A stretch of 14,026 nt of DNA. Origin: Sphingobacteriales bacterium. Its GTDB lineage: Bacteria > Bacteroidota > Bacteroidia > Chitinophagales > Chitinophagaceae. Both the position numbers and the translations under genes were made by a program. Below are positions 1 through 6,961 of the stretch, piece by piece. Under the pieces are notes generated by a model, which saw only the letters and a program-made list of their open reading frames with translations, searched no databases and had not been told where the DNA came from. The stretch is from assembly GCA_004294195.1 (NCBI GenBank), contig REAQ01000267.1:1-14026 (forward strand), given 5' to 3'. The stretch's first letter is position 1; each line of letters opens with the position of its first letter.

Positions 1-219
1 CGTACGCCCGGCGGTCATCCGGAGGGATACCTCGAGGCCTTCGGAAACATCTATCGCAACTTTGCCAGAACGATGACGGCAAGGATCGATGGGGTGGATC
101 CTATTCCGGAAGCGCTTGACTTCCCAACGGTGGAAGATGGTATTAGGGGAATGGCGTTTATTGACAATGTGGTTCTTTCGTCGCAGTCAGATATTAAGTG
201 GACAGAACACAAGGTTTAA
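1..219 (+). CDS. Gfo/Idh/MocA-family oxidoreductase, C-terminal fragment
   Basis: Frame 1 is open from the window edge to TAA at 217-219 and gives the last 72 residues of a protein whose N-terminus lies outside. The segment GGHPEGYLEAFGNIYRNF near its start is typical of the C-terminal substrate domain of Gfo/Idh/MocA NAD(P)-dependent sugar dehydrogenases, and the tail (EDGIRGMAFIDNVVLSS) fits the last helix of that fold. The Rossmann domain and catalytic Lys/His are not visible, so cofactor and substrate cannot be judged. No export signal can be assessed; the family is often cytoplasmic, though exported members exist in Bacteroidota. The sugar isomerase follows on the same strand after 159 bp, a common pairing in keto-sugar or inositol-type catabolism. 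The stop codon overlaps the first bases of the inverted repeat downstream. Family assignment is fairly secure; specificity is unknown. Confidence 0.82.
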   Translation, partial: RTPGGHPEGYLEAFGNIYRNFARTMTARIDGVDPIPEALDFPTVEDGIRGMAFIDNVVLSSQSDIKWTEHKV

Positions 220-357
220 TGCGGCAATTTGACAATGCGGAAATGCGGCAATGTAGGAAGCGCGGCCGTGCGTTGCCGGCCTGCGCAGAACCACCCGGAG
301 TGACTGCGGCGCGCCTTCCATCATTGCCGCACTACCGCATTGCCACATTGCCTCATT
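218..357. repeat. Long imperfect inverted repeat made of degenerate octamers
   Basis: This fills nearly the whole gap between the oxidoreductase and the isomerase. The left arm (218-264) reads as successive 8-nt units: AATGCGGC, AATTTGAC, AATGCGGA, AATGCGGC, AATGTAGG, then AAGCGCG. The right arm (310-357), reverse-complemented, reads AATGAGGC, AATGTGGC, AATGCGGT, AGTGCGGC, AATGATGG, AAGGCGCG. Aligned by hand, the arms match at 40 of 48 columns with seven mismatches and one gap. The apex holds its own GC-rich hairpin: GCGCGGCCG at 260-268 pairs with CGGCC plus GCGC at 277-286, with one bulged T. As RNA this would be a long rod with a branched tip. It contains no ORF and no U-tract, so it is not a classical terminator. 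It may be a dispersed intergenic repeat of REP/MITE type or an mRNA-processing or stability element. Confidence 0.85.
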
Positions 358-360
358 ATT

Positions 361-365
361 AAGGA
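361..365 (+). promoter_or_regulatory. Weak Shine-Dalgarno-like AAGGA
   Basis: AAGGA lies 13 nt upstream of the ATG at 379, just outside the right arm of the inverted repeat. The spacing is longer than ideal and Bacteroidota often initiate without a Shine-Dalgarno sequence, so this only mildly supports the chosen start. Confidence 0.3.
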
Positions 366-378
366 TAATTAAACAATC

Positions 379-1434
379 ATGAAGACAATAAAGGGTCCTG
401 GCATATTCCTCGCACAGTTCATGGGTGATGAAGCGCCGTTCAATAATTTAAAATCAATTTGTCTTTGGGCCGAGTCTATCGGCTTCAGGGGTGTGCAGCT
501 CCCTACATGGGATCCGAGGTGTATTGATCTCAAACAAGCTGCCGAGAGCAAGACCTATGCCGATGAGATCCGCGGAACGGTGGAAGAGTGTGGCATGCAG
601 ATCACGGAACTGAGTACCCATTTGCAGGGCCAGCTGGTTGCGGTACATCCTGCGTACAATGAGTTGTTTGATGGATTTGCGCCGGCGGAACTTCGCGGCA
701 ACTCTAAGGCCCGCACGGAATGGGCGGTTCAGCAGCTCAAGTATGCTGCAAAAGCATCGCAGAACCTCGGGCTCAATGCCCATGCTACATTCAGCGGTGC
801 GCTGTTGTGGCATACGGTATATCCATGGCCCCAGCGCCCGGCCGGACTCGTGGAGACCGGATTTACGGAACTGGCGAAGCGATGGAAGCCTATTCTGGAT
901 GTGTTTGATGAATGTGGTGTTGACCTTTGTTATGAGATCCACCCCGGTGAAGACTTGCATGACGGCGTAAGCTATGAGATGTTCCTGGAGAAAGTCAACA
1001 ACCATTCCCGCGCCTGCCTGTTATATGATCCCAGCCATTTTGTATTACAGTGTCTGGACTACCTGCAATACATCGATCATTATCATGAGCGGATCAGGAT
1101 GTTCCATGTGAAAGACGCAGAGTTCAATCCCACGGGTAAACAAGGTGTCTATGGAGGATTCCAGGGCTGGGTGGAAAGGGCTGGCCGGTTCAGGTCTTTG
1201 GGTGATGGACAGGTTGACTTCAAAGGCGTATTCAGTAAGTTGACGCAGTATAATTATAGCGGTTGGGCCGTGATGGAGTGGGAATGTGCTTTGAAGCACC
1301 CTGAAGAAGGGGCAAGAGAAGGCGCCATGTTCATCCGTGATCATATCATCAGGGTGACTGACAAGGCGTTCGATGATTTTGCAGGAACCGGCAGTGATGA
1401 AGCGTTCAACAGGAAGGTGTTGGGGCTCGACTAA
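379..1434 (+). CDS. Sugar phosphate isomerase/epimerase-like TIM-barrel protein
   Basis: This 351-residue protein fits the xylose isomerase-like TIM-barrel superfamily (AP_endonuc_2 fold), which isomerises, epimerises or dehydrates sugars using a divalent metal. The expected strand-end motifs appear in order: YEIHPGE (185-191), YDPSH (216-220), FHVKDAE (242-248) and VMEWE (298-302). The Glu, Asp, His and Glu in these motifs are the likely metal ligands. No signal peptide or membrane segment is seen, so it is probably cytoplasmic. Length is slightly above the 270-300 typical of the family, with an added C-terminal tail after the last barrel strand. The ATG at 379 is the only good start near the AAGGA at 361. 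It follows a Gfo/Idh/MocA gene, a recurrent partner that would supply or consume a keto-sugar. The true substrate cannot be read from sequence. Confidence 0.85.
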   Translation: MKTIKGPGIFLAQFMGDEAPFNNLKSICLWAESIGFRGVQLPTWDPRCIDLKQAAESKTYADEIRGTVEECGMQITELSTHLQGQLVAVHPAYNELFDGFAPAELRGNSKARTEWAVQQLKYAAKASQNLGLNAHATFSGALLWHTVYPWPQRPAGLVETGFTELAKRWKPILDVFDECGVDLCYEIHPGEDLHDGVSYEMFLEKVNNHSRACLLYDPSHFVLQCLDYLQYIDHYHERIRMFHVKDAEFNPTGKQGVYGGFQGWVERAGRFRSLGDGQVDFKGVFSKLTQYNYSGWAVMEWECALKHPEEGAREGAMFIRDHIIRVTDKAFDDFAGTGSDEAFNRKVLGLD

Positions 1435-1436
1435 GT

Positions 1437-1469
1437 AAAAATCAGAAAAATCACCATTTTTTGATTTTT
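1437..1469 (+). terminator. Possible AT-rich terminator hairpin after the isomerase gene
   Basis: AAAAATCA occurs twice (1437-1444 and 1446-1453), and its reverse complement TGATTTTT is at 1462-1469. Either copy can pair with it to give an 8-bp AT-rich stem that ends in a short T-run. It starts 2 nt after the isomerase stop. The stem is weak because it has almost no GC, so terminator strength is doubtful. It would separate the isomerase from the cytochrome gene. Confidence 0.35.
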
Positions 1470-1530
1470 AGTGCTGAGTTTTTACTTTGAAACCTAACTT
1501 TAGCATCGAAAAAAATTGAAATTCCATACA

Positions 1531-1983
1531 ATGAGAAAAGTACTATTCGTCTTAGCAGTTTCCGCGGCATTGTATGCCTGCGGCGGTGGTTCTACAGAGA
1601 GCGCAAAGCCCGTAAGCAACAATGAAGAGAATAAGAATTCGCAGATCGGTGGAGAGGCTCCTGCAACAACAACGCCTGCTACCACTGCTGGTGATGCTGC
1701 AGCAAAACCAGCTGAAGCCGCTCCTGCAGCCGGCAACGGAAAAGAGCTTATCGCGAAATCAGACTGTCTGACTTGCCATAAGGAAGATGCAAAAGTCATC
1801 GGCCCATCGTATAAAGATGTTGCTAAGAAATATGAAGCAACGGATGCCAATGTGAAGTTGCTCGCGGGTAAGATCATCGCTGGTGGCCAGGGTGTTTGGG
1901 GTGAAATCCCGATGTCTGCCCATCCTCAGGTATCACAAGCGGATGCAGAATCGATGGTACGTTACATCTTATCTCTGAAATAA
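1531..1983 (+). CDS. Cytochrome c lipoprotein (class I, single haem)
   Basis: A 150-residue lipoprotein: a short hydrophobic signal ends in lipobox LYAC, with Cys17 as the lipidated residue. An Ala/Pro/Thr/Glu-rich low-complexity linker (about 20-68) follows, then a cytochrome c domain with haem motif CLTCH (79-83) and Met128 in IPMSAHP as the probable sixth haem ligand. The linker suggests a tethered electron carrier on the periplasmic face or outer membrane. I chose ATG 1531 over an in-frame TTG at 1516 because the ATG gives a standard lipoprotein signal directly. The DUF1080 lipoprotein starts 4 nt after the stop, so the two are very likely co-transcribed. The domain matches about half of some 80 positions in the cytochrome domain of the 1120-residue protein downstream (residues about 860-945), which suggests it accepts electrons from that dehydrogenase or a similar one. 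The family call is firm; the partner is inferred. Confidence 0.93.
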   Translation: MRKVLFVLAVSAALYACGGGSTESAKPVSNNEENKNSQIGGEAPATTTPATTAGDAAAKPAEAAPAAGNGKELIAKSDCLTCHKEDAKVIGPSYKDVAKKYEATDANVKLLAGKIIAGGQGVWGEIPMSAHPQVSQADAESMVRYILSLK

Positions 1984-1987
1984 GCAC

Positions 1988-2776
1988 ATGAAAAAAGCGA
2001 TTGCGCTTGCAGCCTTCCTCGCAGGTCTGGCAGCATGCCAGGGCTCTGCTGAAAAAACGGCGGCACCTACAGATTCAGTAACCAGTACGGCTACCATTGC
2101 TGCTGCGCTCATTGCGGAGAATACCCTCACCGACCAGGAGAAGGCTGATGGCTGGATGCTGCTCTATGACGGAACCTCAAAGGCTGGCTGGCATGTGTGG
2201 CATAGTAAATCTGATGGTGCGGCCTGGAAGGGCGACAGTGGAACCTTACGTCTCGATCCAAAAGGGGTCAAAGACTGGCAAACCATTGGCGGCGGTGATC
2301 TGGTGACGGATTCTGCATTCACCAATTTCCACTTCAGTGTGGAGTGGAAGGTTGCAGACAGTGGCAACAGCGGCATTATTTTCCTGATTCAGGAAGATGC
2401 GAAGTATGAACACACCTGGCATACCGGACCGGAGATGCAGGTGCTGGATAACAACGGCCATCCGGATGCAAAGATCATCAAGCATCGCGCAGGGGATCTA
2501 TATGACCTCATCAGCAGCGCAAAAGAAACGGTGAAGAAGGCTGGTGAATGGAACAAGGCTGAAGTGATCTATAACAAAGGCGCATTGGATCTGATCCTGA
2601 ACGGTGAAAAAGTGGTTTCAACACGCCTGGATGATGAGAACTGGAAGAAACTAAAAGCCGGCAGCAAGTTTAAAGACCAGCCCGGTTTTGGTGCTTTCAC
2701 CAGTGGACATATTGCGCTTCAGGATCATGGGAATAAGATCTGGTACAGGAACGTCAAGATCAAGAAAATTGTGTGA
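1988..2776 (+). CDS. DUF1080 / 3-keto-disaccharide hydrolase-family lipoprotein
   Basis: A 262-residue protein with a lipoprotein signal (lipobox LAAC, Cys17) and a DUF1080 domain (Pfam 3keto-disac_hyd), a concanavalin-like beta-sandwich whose studied members cleave 3-keto-glycosides. Family signatures are visible: GDLVTD (103-108), EWK (119-121), GNSGIIF, HTGPEMQ, GEWN, and near the C-terminus GHIALQDHG (240-248) followed by WYRN. The start lies 4 nt after the cytochrome stop, so the two genes form a tight pair. A strong terminator follows the stop. It is paralogous to the protein at 2879-3550 but differs in being lipid-anchored with a longer N-terminal spacer (about 20-55). It probably acts at the periplasmic or outer-membrane surface on oxidised glycosides. 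Substrate, and whether it acts as hydrolase or lyase, cannot be told from sequence. Confidence 0.9.
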   Translation: MKKAIALAAFLAGLAACQGSAEKTAAPTDSVTSTATIAAALIAENTLTDQEKADGWMLLYDGTSKAGWHVWHSKSDGAAWKGDSGTLRLDPKGVKDWQTIGGGDLVTDSAFTNFHFSVEWKVADSGNSGIIFLIQEDAKYEHTWHTGPEMQVLDNNGHPDAKIIKHRAGDLYDLISSAKETVKKAGEWNKAEVIYNKGALDLILNGEKVVSTRLDDENWKKLKAGSKFKDQPGFGAFTSGHIALQDHGNKIWYRNVKIKKIV

Positions 2777-2807
2777 TGATGTGAACCTGTATAAGCATGA
2801 AATATTT

Positions 2808-2846
2808 AAGCCCTGCGGTTTTTCCCGCGGGGCTTTTGTTTTTTGC
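2808..2846 (+). terminator. Strong intrinsic terminator inside the cluster
   Basis: GCCCTGCGG (2810-2818) pairs with CCGCGGGGC (2825-2833) over 9 bp with one T-G wobble, around the 6-nt loop TTTTTC. A T-rich run follows, from 2834 to about 2844. Two more A-T pairs extend the base of the stem. This is a textbook Rho-independent terminator. It lies 31 nt after the first DUF1080 stop and about 40 nt before the second DUF1080 start, so the downstream genes need their own promoter or read-through. Confidence 0.92.
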
Positions 2847-2878
2847 TTTAATTTAGTCCCCACCCCCAAAACAAAACA

Positions 2879-3550
2879 ATGAAGAAGATCTCATTTATCT
2901 TGCTGACGGTTATGGCTGTTTCATCTGTATCTGCGCAACAATGGAAGCCGTTGTTTGACGGACAATCCCTCAAGGGCTGGCATCTTTTTAAGAAAAAGAG
3001 TATAACTCCCGCTTGGGTTGCTAAAGACGGTGCCATCTTCCTCGATGTAAATGGGCCAAAAGAAGGCAGGGGTGATTTGGTGACCGATGAAGCATTTGGT
3101 GATTTCGAATTCAAATTTGAATGGAAAATAGGCCCTGCTTCAAACAGTGGCGTGATATTTTTTGTACAGGAAAATGAGAACGCACGTGCCACCTGGCATT
3201 CAGGTCCGGAGTTTCAGCTGATTGACAATACCGGTTATCCGGATAAACTCAATCCCGGACAGATGTCGGCTTCATTGTATGATATGATTCCATGCCCAAC
3301 CGAATACATCAAACCTACAGGCGAGTGGAATGAAACCATCATCAGTTTTAAAAAAGGGAAACTGGAATTCATTGTGAATGGTAAAACGCCGGTGAGCATC
3401 GAGGTAGGAGGAACGGAGTGGAACAAACTCATCGCGGCCAGCAAGTTCAAGGATATGCCTGCCTTTGCAAAGATCACCAAGGGCCATATCGCTCTGCAGG
3501 ATCATGGTGGTGCCGTATGGTATCGGAACCTGATGATCAAAACATTTTAA
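2879..3550 (+). CDS. Exported DUF1080 / 3-keto-disaccharide hydrolase-family protein
   Basis: A 223-residue protein with an N-terminal Sec signal peptide ending SVSA, followed by QQ, with cleavage predicted after residue 19. No lipobox Cys is present, so it should be soluble in the periplasm or secreted, unlike its lipid-anchored paralog just upstream. A single DUF1080 domain fills the mature protein: LFDGQSLKGW, GDLVTDEAF, EWK, SNSGVIFFVQE, TWHSGPEFQ, LYDMIP, GEWNE, and GHIALQDHG (202-210) with WYRN. Family members act on 3-keto-glycosides. The gene lies between a terminator (32 nt upstream of the start) and the large dehydrogenase gene (30 nt downstream of the stop), and is probably co-transcribed with the latter. 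That order suggests it cleaves the product of that dehydrogenase; this is inference. The start is clear because nothing precedes it in frame with a signal-like sequence. Confidence 0.92.
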   Translation: MKKISFILLTVMAVSSVSAQQWKPLFDGQSLKGWHLFKKKSITPAWVAKDGAIFLDVNGPKEGRGDLVTDEAFGDFEFKFEWKIGPASNSGVIFFVQENENARATWHSGPEFQLIDNTGYPDKLNPGQMSASLYDMIPCPTEYIKPTGEWNETIISFKKGKLEFIVNGKTPVSIEVGGTEWNKLIAASKFKDMPAFAKITKGHIALQDHGGAVWYRNLMIKTF

Positions 3551-3580
3551 AGACACAACTTACATTACTAATCAACGAAC

Positions 3581-6500
3581 ATGAGACTTATTGTTGCGAT
3601 TGCTTTATTTGTGGCCGCGGGATTTGGCCTGTATGCCTGCTTTGCCAAGAAGATCGAGAAACCACGCGTATTGGTGTTTTCTGCTACCAAAGGATTCAGG
3701 CACAGCTCTATTGGTGTGGGCAAACTTGCCCTGCTCAAGCTTGGCACTGAGCATAATTTTACAGTGGATACCACGGAGGATGCTAGCGCATTCAATGAAG
3801 ACAACCTGAAGAAATATGCAGCCGTTGTATTCCTCAACACCACGGGCGATGTTTTGAACAACACACAGCAAAATGATTTTGAACGTTATATCCAGGCAGG
3901 CGGTGGATTTCTTGGCGTGCATGCCGCTGCAGATTGCGAATACACCTGGCCATGGTATGGTAAACTGGTAGGTGCTTATTTCAAAAGCCATCCCGCAACG
4001 CAAAAAGCTAAACTCATTGTAAAGGACAAATCAAATCTTGCAACCAAGCATCTTCCAGACGTTTGGGAGCGTACCGATGAGTGGTACAATTTTAAAACGC
4101 CACCCACTGAGCTGGAGGTTAAGGTGTTGATCGCTATCGATGAAAGTTCATACGAGGGCGGCGAGAACGGCGCCTATCATCCTATGGCATGGTACCATGA
4201 ATACGATGGTGGCCGGGCTTTCTATACAGAGTTCGGGCATACAGATGAATCATATGCAGACCCTAACTATTTGCAACATTTGTTGGGCGGTCTGGTATAT
4301 GCCATTGGAGACGGTAAGGCGCTTGATTATTCAAAAGCCACTACCTTACGTCTTCCCGAGCCGGATCGTTTTTCCAAAAACATCGTTGCCACCGGCTATG
4401 ATGAGCCCACAGAGATGGCCATTCTCCCTAACCTGGATGTATTGGTGGTACAACGCAAAGGGCAGATCCATTGGTACAATAAGGCTACCGGTAAAAACAC
4501 GCAGGTGGCCAAGATGAATGTATATCACAAGACAACCGTTCCCGGTGTGAATGCCGAAGAAGGCGTCATGGGCATCACTGCTGATCCCAACTTTGCAAAG
4601 AACAATTTCGTGTATGTATTTTATTCGCCGATGGACAGTTCGGTGAATCGGTTATCAAGATTTGTATTCAAAGACGGCAAGTTTGATCTAAAGTCTGAGA
4701 AAGTGATCCTGCAATTTTATTCGCAACGAAACATCTGTTGTCATACCGGAGGATCACTTTCCTTCGGTCCAGACAGAACCCTGTTCTTATCTACCGGCGA
4801 TAACACTACACCATTTGACCAGAACAATTCCAAGTATCAGTTAAATGGTTATGGACCTATTGATGGGCGAGCGGGTTATGAACAATGGGATGCGCGCAGG
4901 AGCTCCAGTAACACCAATGATTTACGAGGTAAGGTGCTGAGGATAAAGGTTGCTGAAGATGGCACCTATGCTATACCAGAAGGGAATTTGTTTCCTAAGG
5001 GTACAGACAAAGCCCGGCCGGAAATATATGTGATGGGTAACCGAAATCCTTATCGTATTTCCATCGATCGCAAAACAGGATTTTTATATTGGGGCGAGGT
5101 AGGTCCGGACGCTGGCGCAGACTCTGCCAACAAAGGACCGAGGGGATATGATGAATTGAACCAGGCGAGGAAAGCAGGTTATTTCGGATGGCCCTTGTTT
5201 GTGGGAAAGAATTATGCGTATCGCAATTTCAACTATGCAACTGGTGAGGCTAGCGCGCCATTTGATGCGGCCAAACCGGTAAATGATTCTAAGAACAACA
5301 CGGGCCTCTCTGCCCTGCCACCTGTTTCTCCGCCCTTCATCTGGTATCCGTACGCGGCTTCAGAGGAGTTCCCTGAGCTCGGAACCGGGGGACGTAATGC
5401 GATGGCGGGGCCTGTCTATCATCCTGAATTCTATCCAAAAGAAACGAGGTTCCCGGAATACTATGCCGGAAAATTGTTTTTCTACGATTGGATCAGGGGC
5501 TGGGTGAAGGCAGTAACCACGGATGCGGAAGGAAATTATGTGCGGATGGAGCCCGTGCTACAGAACATCAAATTCAACTCGCCCATTGATATGGAGATGG
5601 GACCAGATGGAAGGTTATATGTGTTGGAATATGGAAACGGATGGTTTACGAAGAATCCGGATGCCGGATTGGTGCGGATCGATTTCAACAGTGGTAATCG
5701 TAAACCGATATCTGCATTTAAAGTAGACAAGACCTCAGGTGCATTGCCGATGACTGTGAATGTTTCTGCGGAAGGTTCCGGTGATCCGGATAATGATAAG
5801 CTAACGTATATCTGGCACTACGGCAGCAAAACCAAGACCACCACTGAGCCACAGACTACACTACAGCTTACAGCTGCCGGTGATTATAACATGTACGTAG
5901 AAGTAAAGGATGATAAAGGCGCATCTACCAAGAGCTCTAACGTCAACGTATATGCGGGAAATGAAGCACCTAAAGTGAGTATTCAACTGGAGAATGGGAA
6001 TACGTACATACCCGGACAGCCGGTTAAGTATAAAGTATTGGTCAATGATAAGGAAGACGGAACGAAGATCGATCCGGCGAATGTTTTTGTAAAGGTTGAT
6101 TACATCAGTGGCATGGACAAGGCACAGGTAGTGGGTCACCAGCAGGTTAGTGCGGCGCTGGAAGGCAAGGCCCTTGTGGAGAGCAGTGATTGCAAAACCT
6201 GTCATAAGCTCAATGAGAAATCCATCGGTCCTGCTTATACAGCGGTTTCCAAAAAATATGCATCCAATCCGAAGGCGACAGATTATCTGGTGGGTAAGAT
6301 CATTAAAGGCGGAGGCGGTGTATGGGGTGAGACGGCTATGCCTGCGCACCCGGATCTGAAAGCTGGCGACGCAAACAAGATCGTGAACTGGATCCTGGGC
6401 TTAAGCAAGCCGCAGGCAAAATCACTGCCTGCACAGGGAAGCATCACGCCGTCTGCTAAGGACGTGGATGGTGGTAAAACTATGCAGATCACGGCCAGCT

Positions 6501-6943
6501 ATACAGACAAGGGTGGAGCGGGCCGTAAGCCGCAGACGGGTGTTGAAGCGGTGTTCCTCAGCGGGCCCGTGTTGACTCCGGCTTCCATCGTACAAAAACA
6601 AGACATCAACGTGATGGAGTTTGGTGGCAGGCAATTCATGATGGCCACCGGTGCTTCGGGATGGATGGCCTTCCAGGTGGATCTGTCTGGGATCAAGTCC
6701 CTTGAATTTGGTTATAGTGGTCAGGGTAAGGTCACCAAAGGCGTAAGACTGGAAGTATTTGCGGAAGAAGTGACCGGGAAGAAGATCGGTGAAGTATTGA
6801 TCGATAAGATGGTTGCGATGCAGGACAACCGCGTGACGATGGAGGTTCCGACTGGTACGAAGACAAAACGTTTTGTAGTGAAGATATCCAAGGTGGAAGG
6901 TGAAGAAGCTACTGTTGTCCTCACCGCTGTATCCTTGAAATAG
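3581..6943 (+). CDS. ThuA–PQQ-type sugar dehydrogenase–PKD–cytochrome c–CBM-like multidomain lipoprotein
   Basis: This is an 1120-residue lipoprotein (lipobox LYAC, Cys20). In order it has: a ThuA domain (about 29-245; GVHAAAD at 112-118, FYTEFGHT at 214-221); a glucose/sorbosone dehydrogenase beta-propeller (about 265-705), a family whose studied members use PQQ, with CCHTGGS at 386-392 whose His is a candidate catalytic base; a PKD domain (709-792); a short Ig-like linker (about 797-855); a cytochrome c domain with CKTCH at 871-875 and Met920 in AMPAHP as probable axial ligand; and a C-terminal beta-sandwich resembling CBM6 (about 975-1120). Sugar oxidation and the first electron acceptor are thus on one chain, anchored outside the cytoplasm. 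ThuA proteins of rhizobia act in keto-trehalose use, consistent with neighbouring DUF1080 genes. No frameshift or internal stop is seen. Domain edges are by eye; the last domain is the least certain. Confidence 0.9.
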   Translation: MRLIVAIALFVAAGFGLYACFAKKIEKPRVLVFSATKGFRHSSIGVGKLALLKLGTEHNFTVDTTEDASAFNEDNLKKYAAVVFLNTTGDVLNNTQQNDFERYIQAGGGFLGVHAAADCEYTWPWYGKLVGAYFKSHPATQKAKLIVKDKSNLATKHLPDVWERTDEWYNFKTPPTELEVKVLIAIDESSYEGGENGAYHPMAWYHEYDGGRAFYTEFGHTDESYADPNYLQHLLGGLVYAIGDGKALDYSKATTLRLPEPDRFSKNIVATGYDEPTEMAILPNLDVLVVQRKGQIHWYNKATGKNTQVAKMNVYHKTTVPGVNAEEGVMGITADPNFAKNNFVYVFYSPMDSSVNRLSRFVFKDGKFDLKSEKVILQFYSQRNICCHTGGSLSFGPDRTLFLSTGDNTTPFDQNNSKYQLNGYGPIDGRAGYEQWDARRSSSNTNDLRGKVLRIKVAEDGTYAIPEGNLFPKGTDKARPEIYVMGNRNPYRISIDRKTGFLYWGEVGPDAGADSANKGPRGYDELNQARKAGYFGWPLFVGKNYAYRNFNYATGEASAPFDAAKPVNDSKNNTGLSALPPVSPPFIWYPYAASEEFPELGTGGRNAMAGPVYHPEFYPKETRFPEYYAGKLFFYDWIRGWVKAVTTDAEGNYVRMEPVLQNIKFNSPIDMEMGPDGRLYVLEYGNGWFTKNPDAGLVRIDFNSGNRKPISAFKVDKTSGALPMTVNVSAEGSGDPDNDKLTYIWHYGSKTKTTTEPQTTLQLTAAGDYNMYVEVKDDKGASTKSSNVNVYAGNEAPKVSIQLENGNTYIPGQPVKYKVLVNDKEDGTKIDPANVFVKVDYISGMDKAQVVGHQQVSAALEGKALVESSDCKTCHKLNEKSIGPAYTAVSKKYASNPKATDYLVGKIIKGGGGVWGETAMPAHPDLKAGDANKIVNWILGLSKPQAKSLPAQGSITPSAKDVDGGKTMQITASYTDKGGAGRKPQTGVEAVFLSGPVLTPASIVQKQDINVMEFGGRQFMMATGASGWMAFQVDLSGIKSLEFGYSGQGKVTKGVRLEVFAEEVTGKKIGEVLIDKMVAMQDNRVTMEVPTGTKTKRFVVKISKVEGEEATVVLTAVSLK

Positions 6944-6961
6944 AGTGTTTTCCTGATTTCC

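Noticed and set aside
218..357. CRISPR array, because of short regular repeats
   Set aside because: Units are 8 nt, degenerate, contiguous without spacers, and arranged as an inverted pair; no cas genes are in the window.
454..1005. 183-codon open frame antisense to the isomerase gene
   Set aside because: The + strand frame carries clear TIM-barrel metal-site motifs; the antisense product resembles nothing I recognise.
1516..1530. TTG start extending the cytochrome lipoprotein by five residues
   Set aside because: The ATG at 1531 gives a standard Lys/Arg-hydrophobic-lipobox signal directly; the extension adds nothing signal-like.
2834..2856. Promoter for the second DUF1080 gene (TTTG plus TAATTTAG)
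   Set aside because: The two boxes are only 10 nt apart instead of about 19-21, and the first lies in the terminator T-run.
5861..6349. 162-codon antisense frame within the large dehydrogenase gene
   Set aside because: It overlaps the PKD and cytochrome c coding region, and the product shows no recognisable domain.
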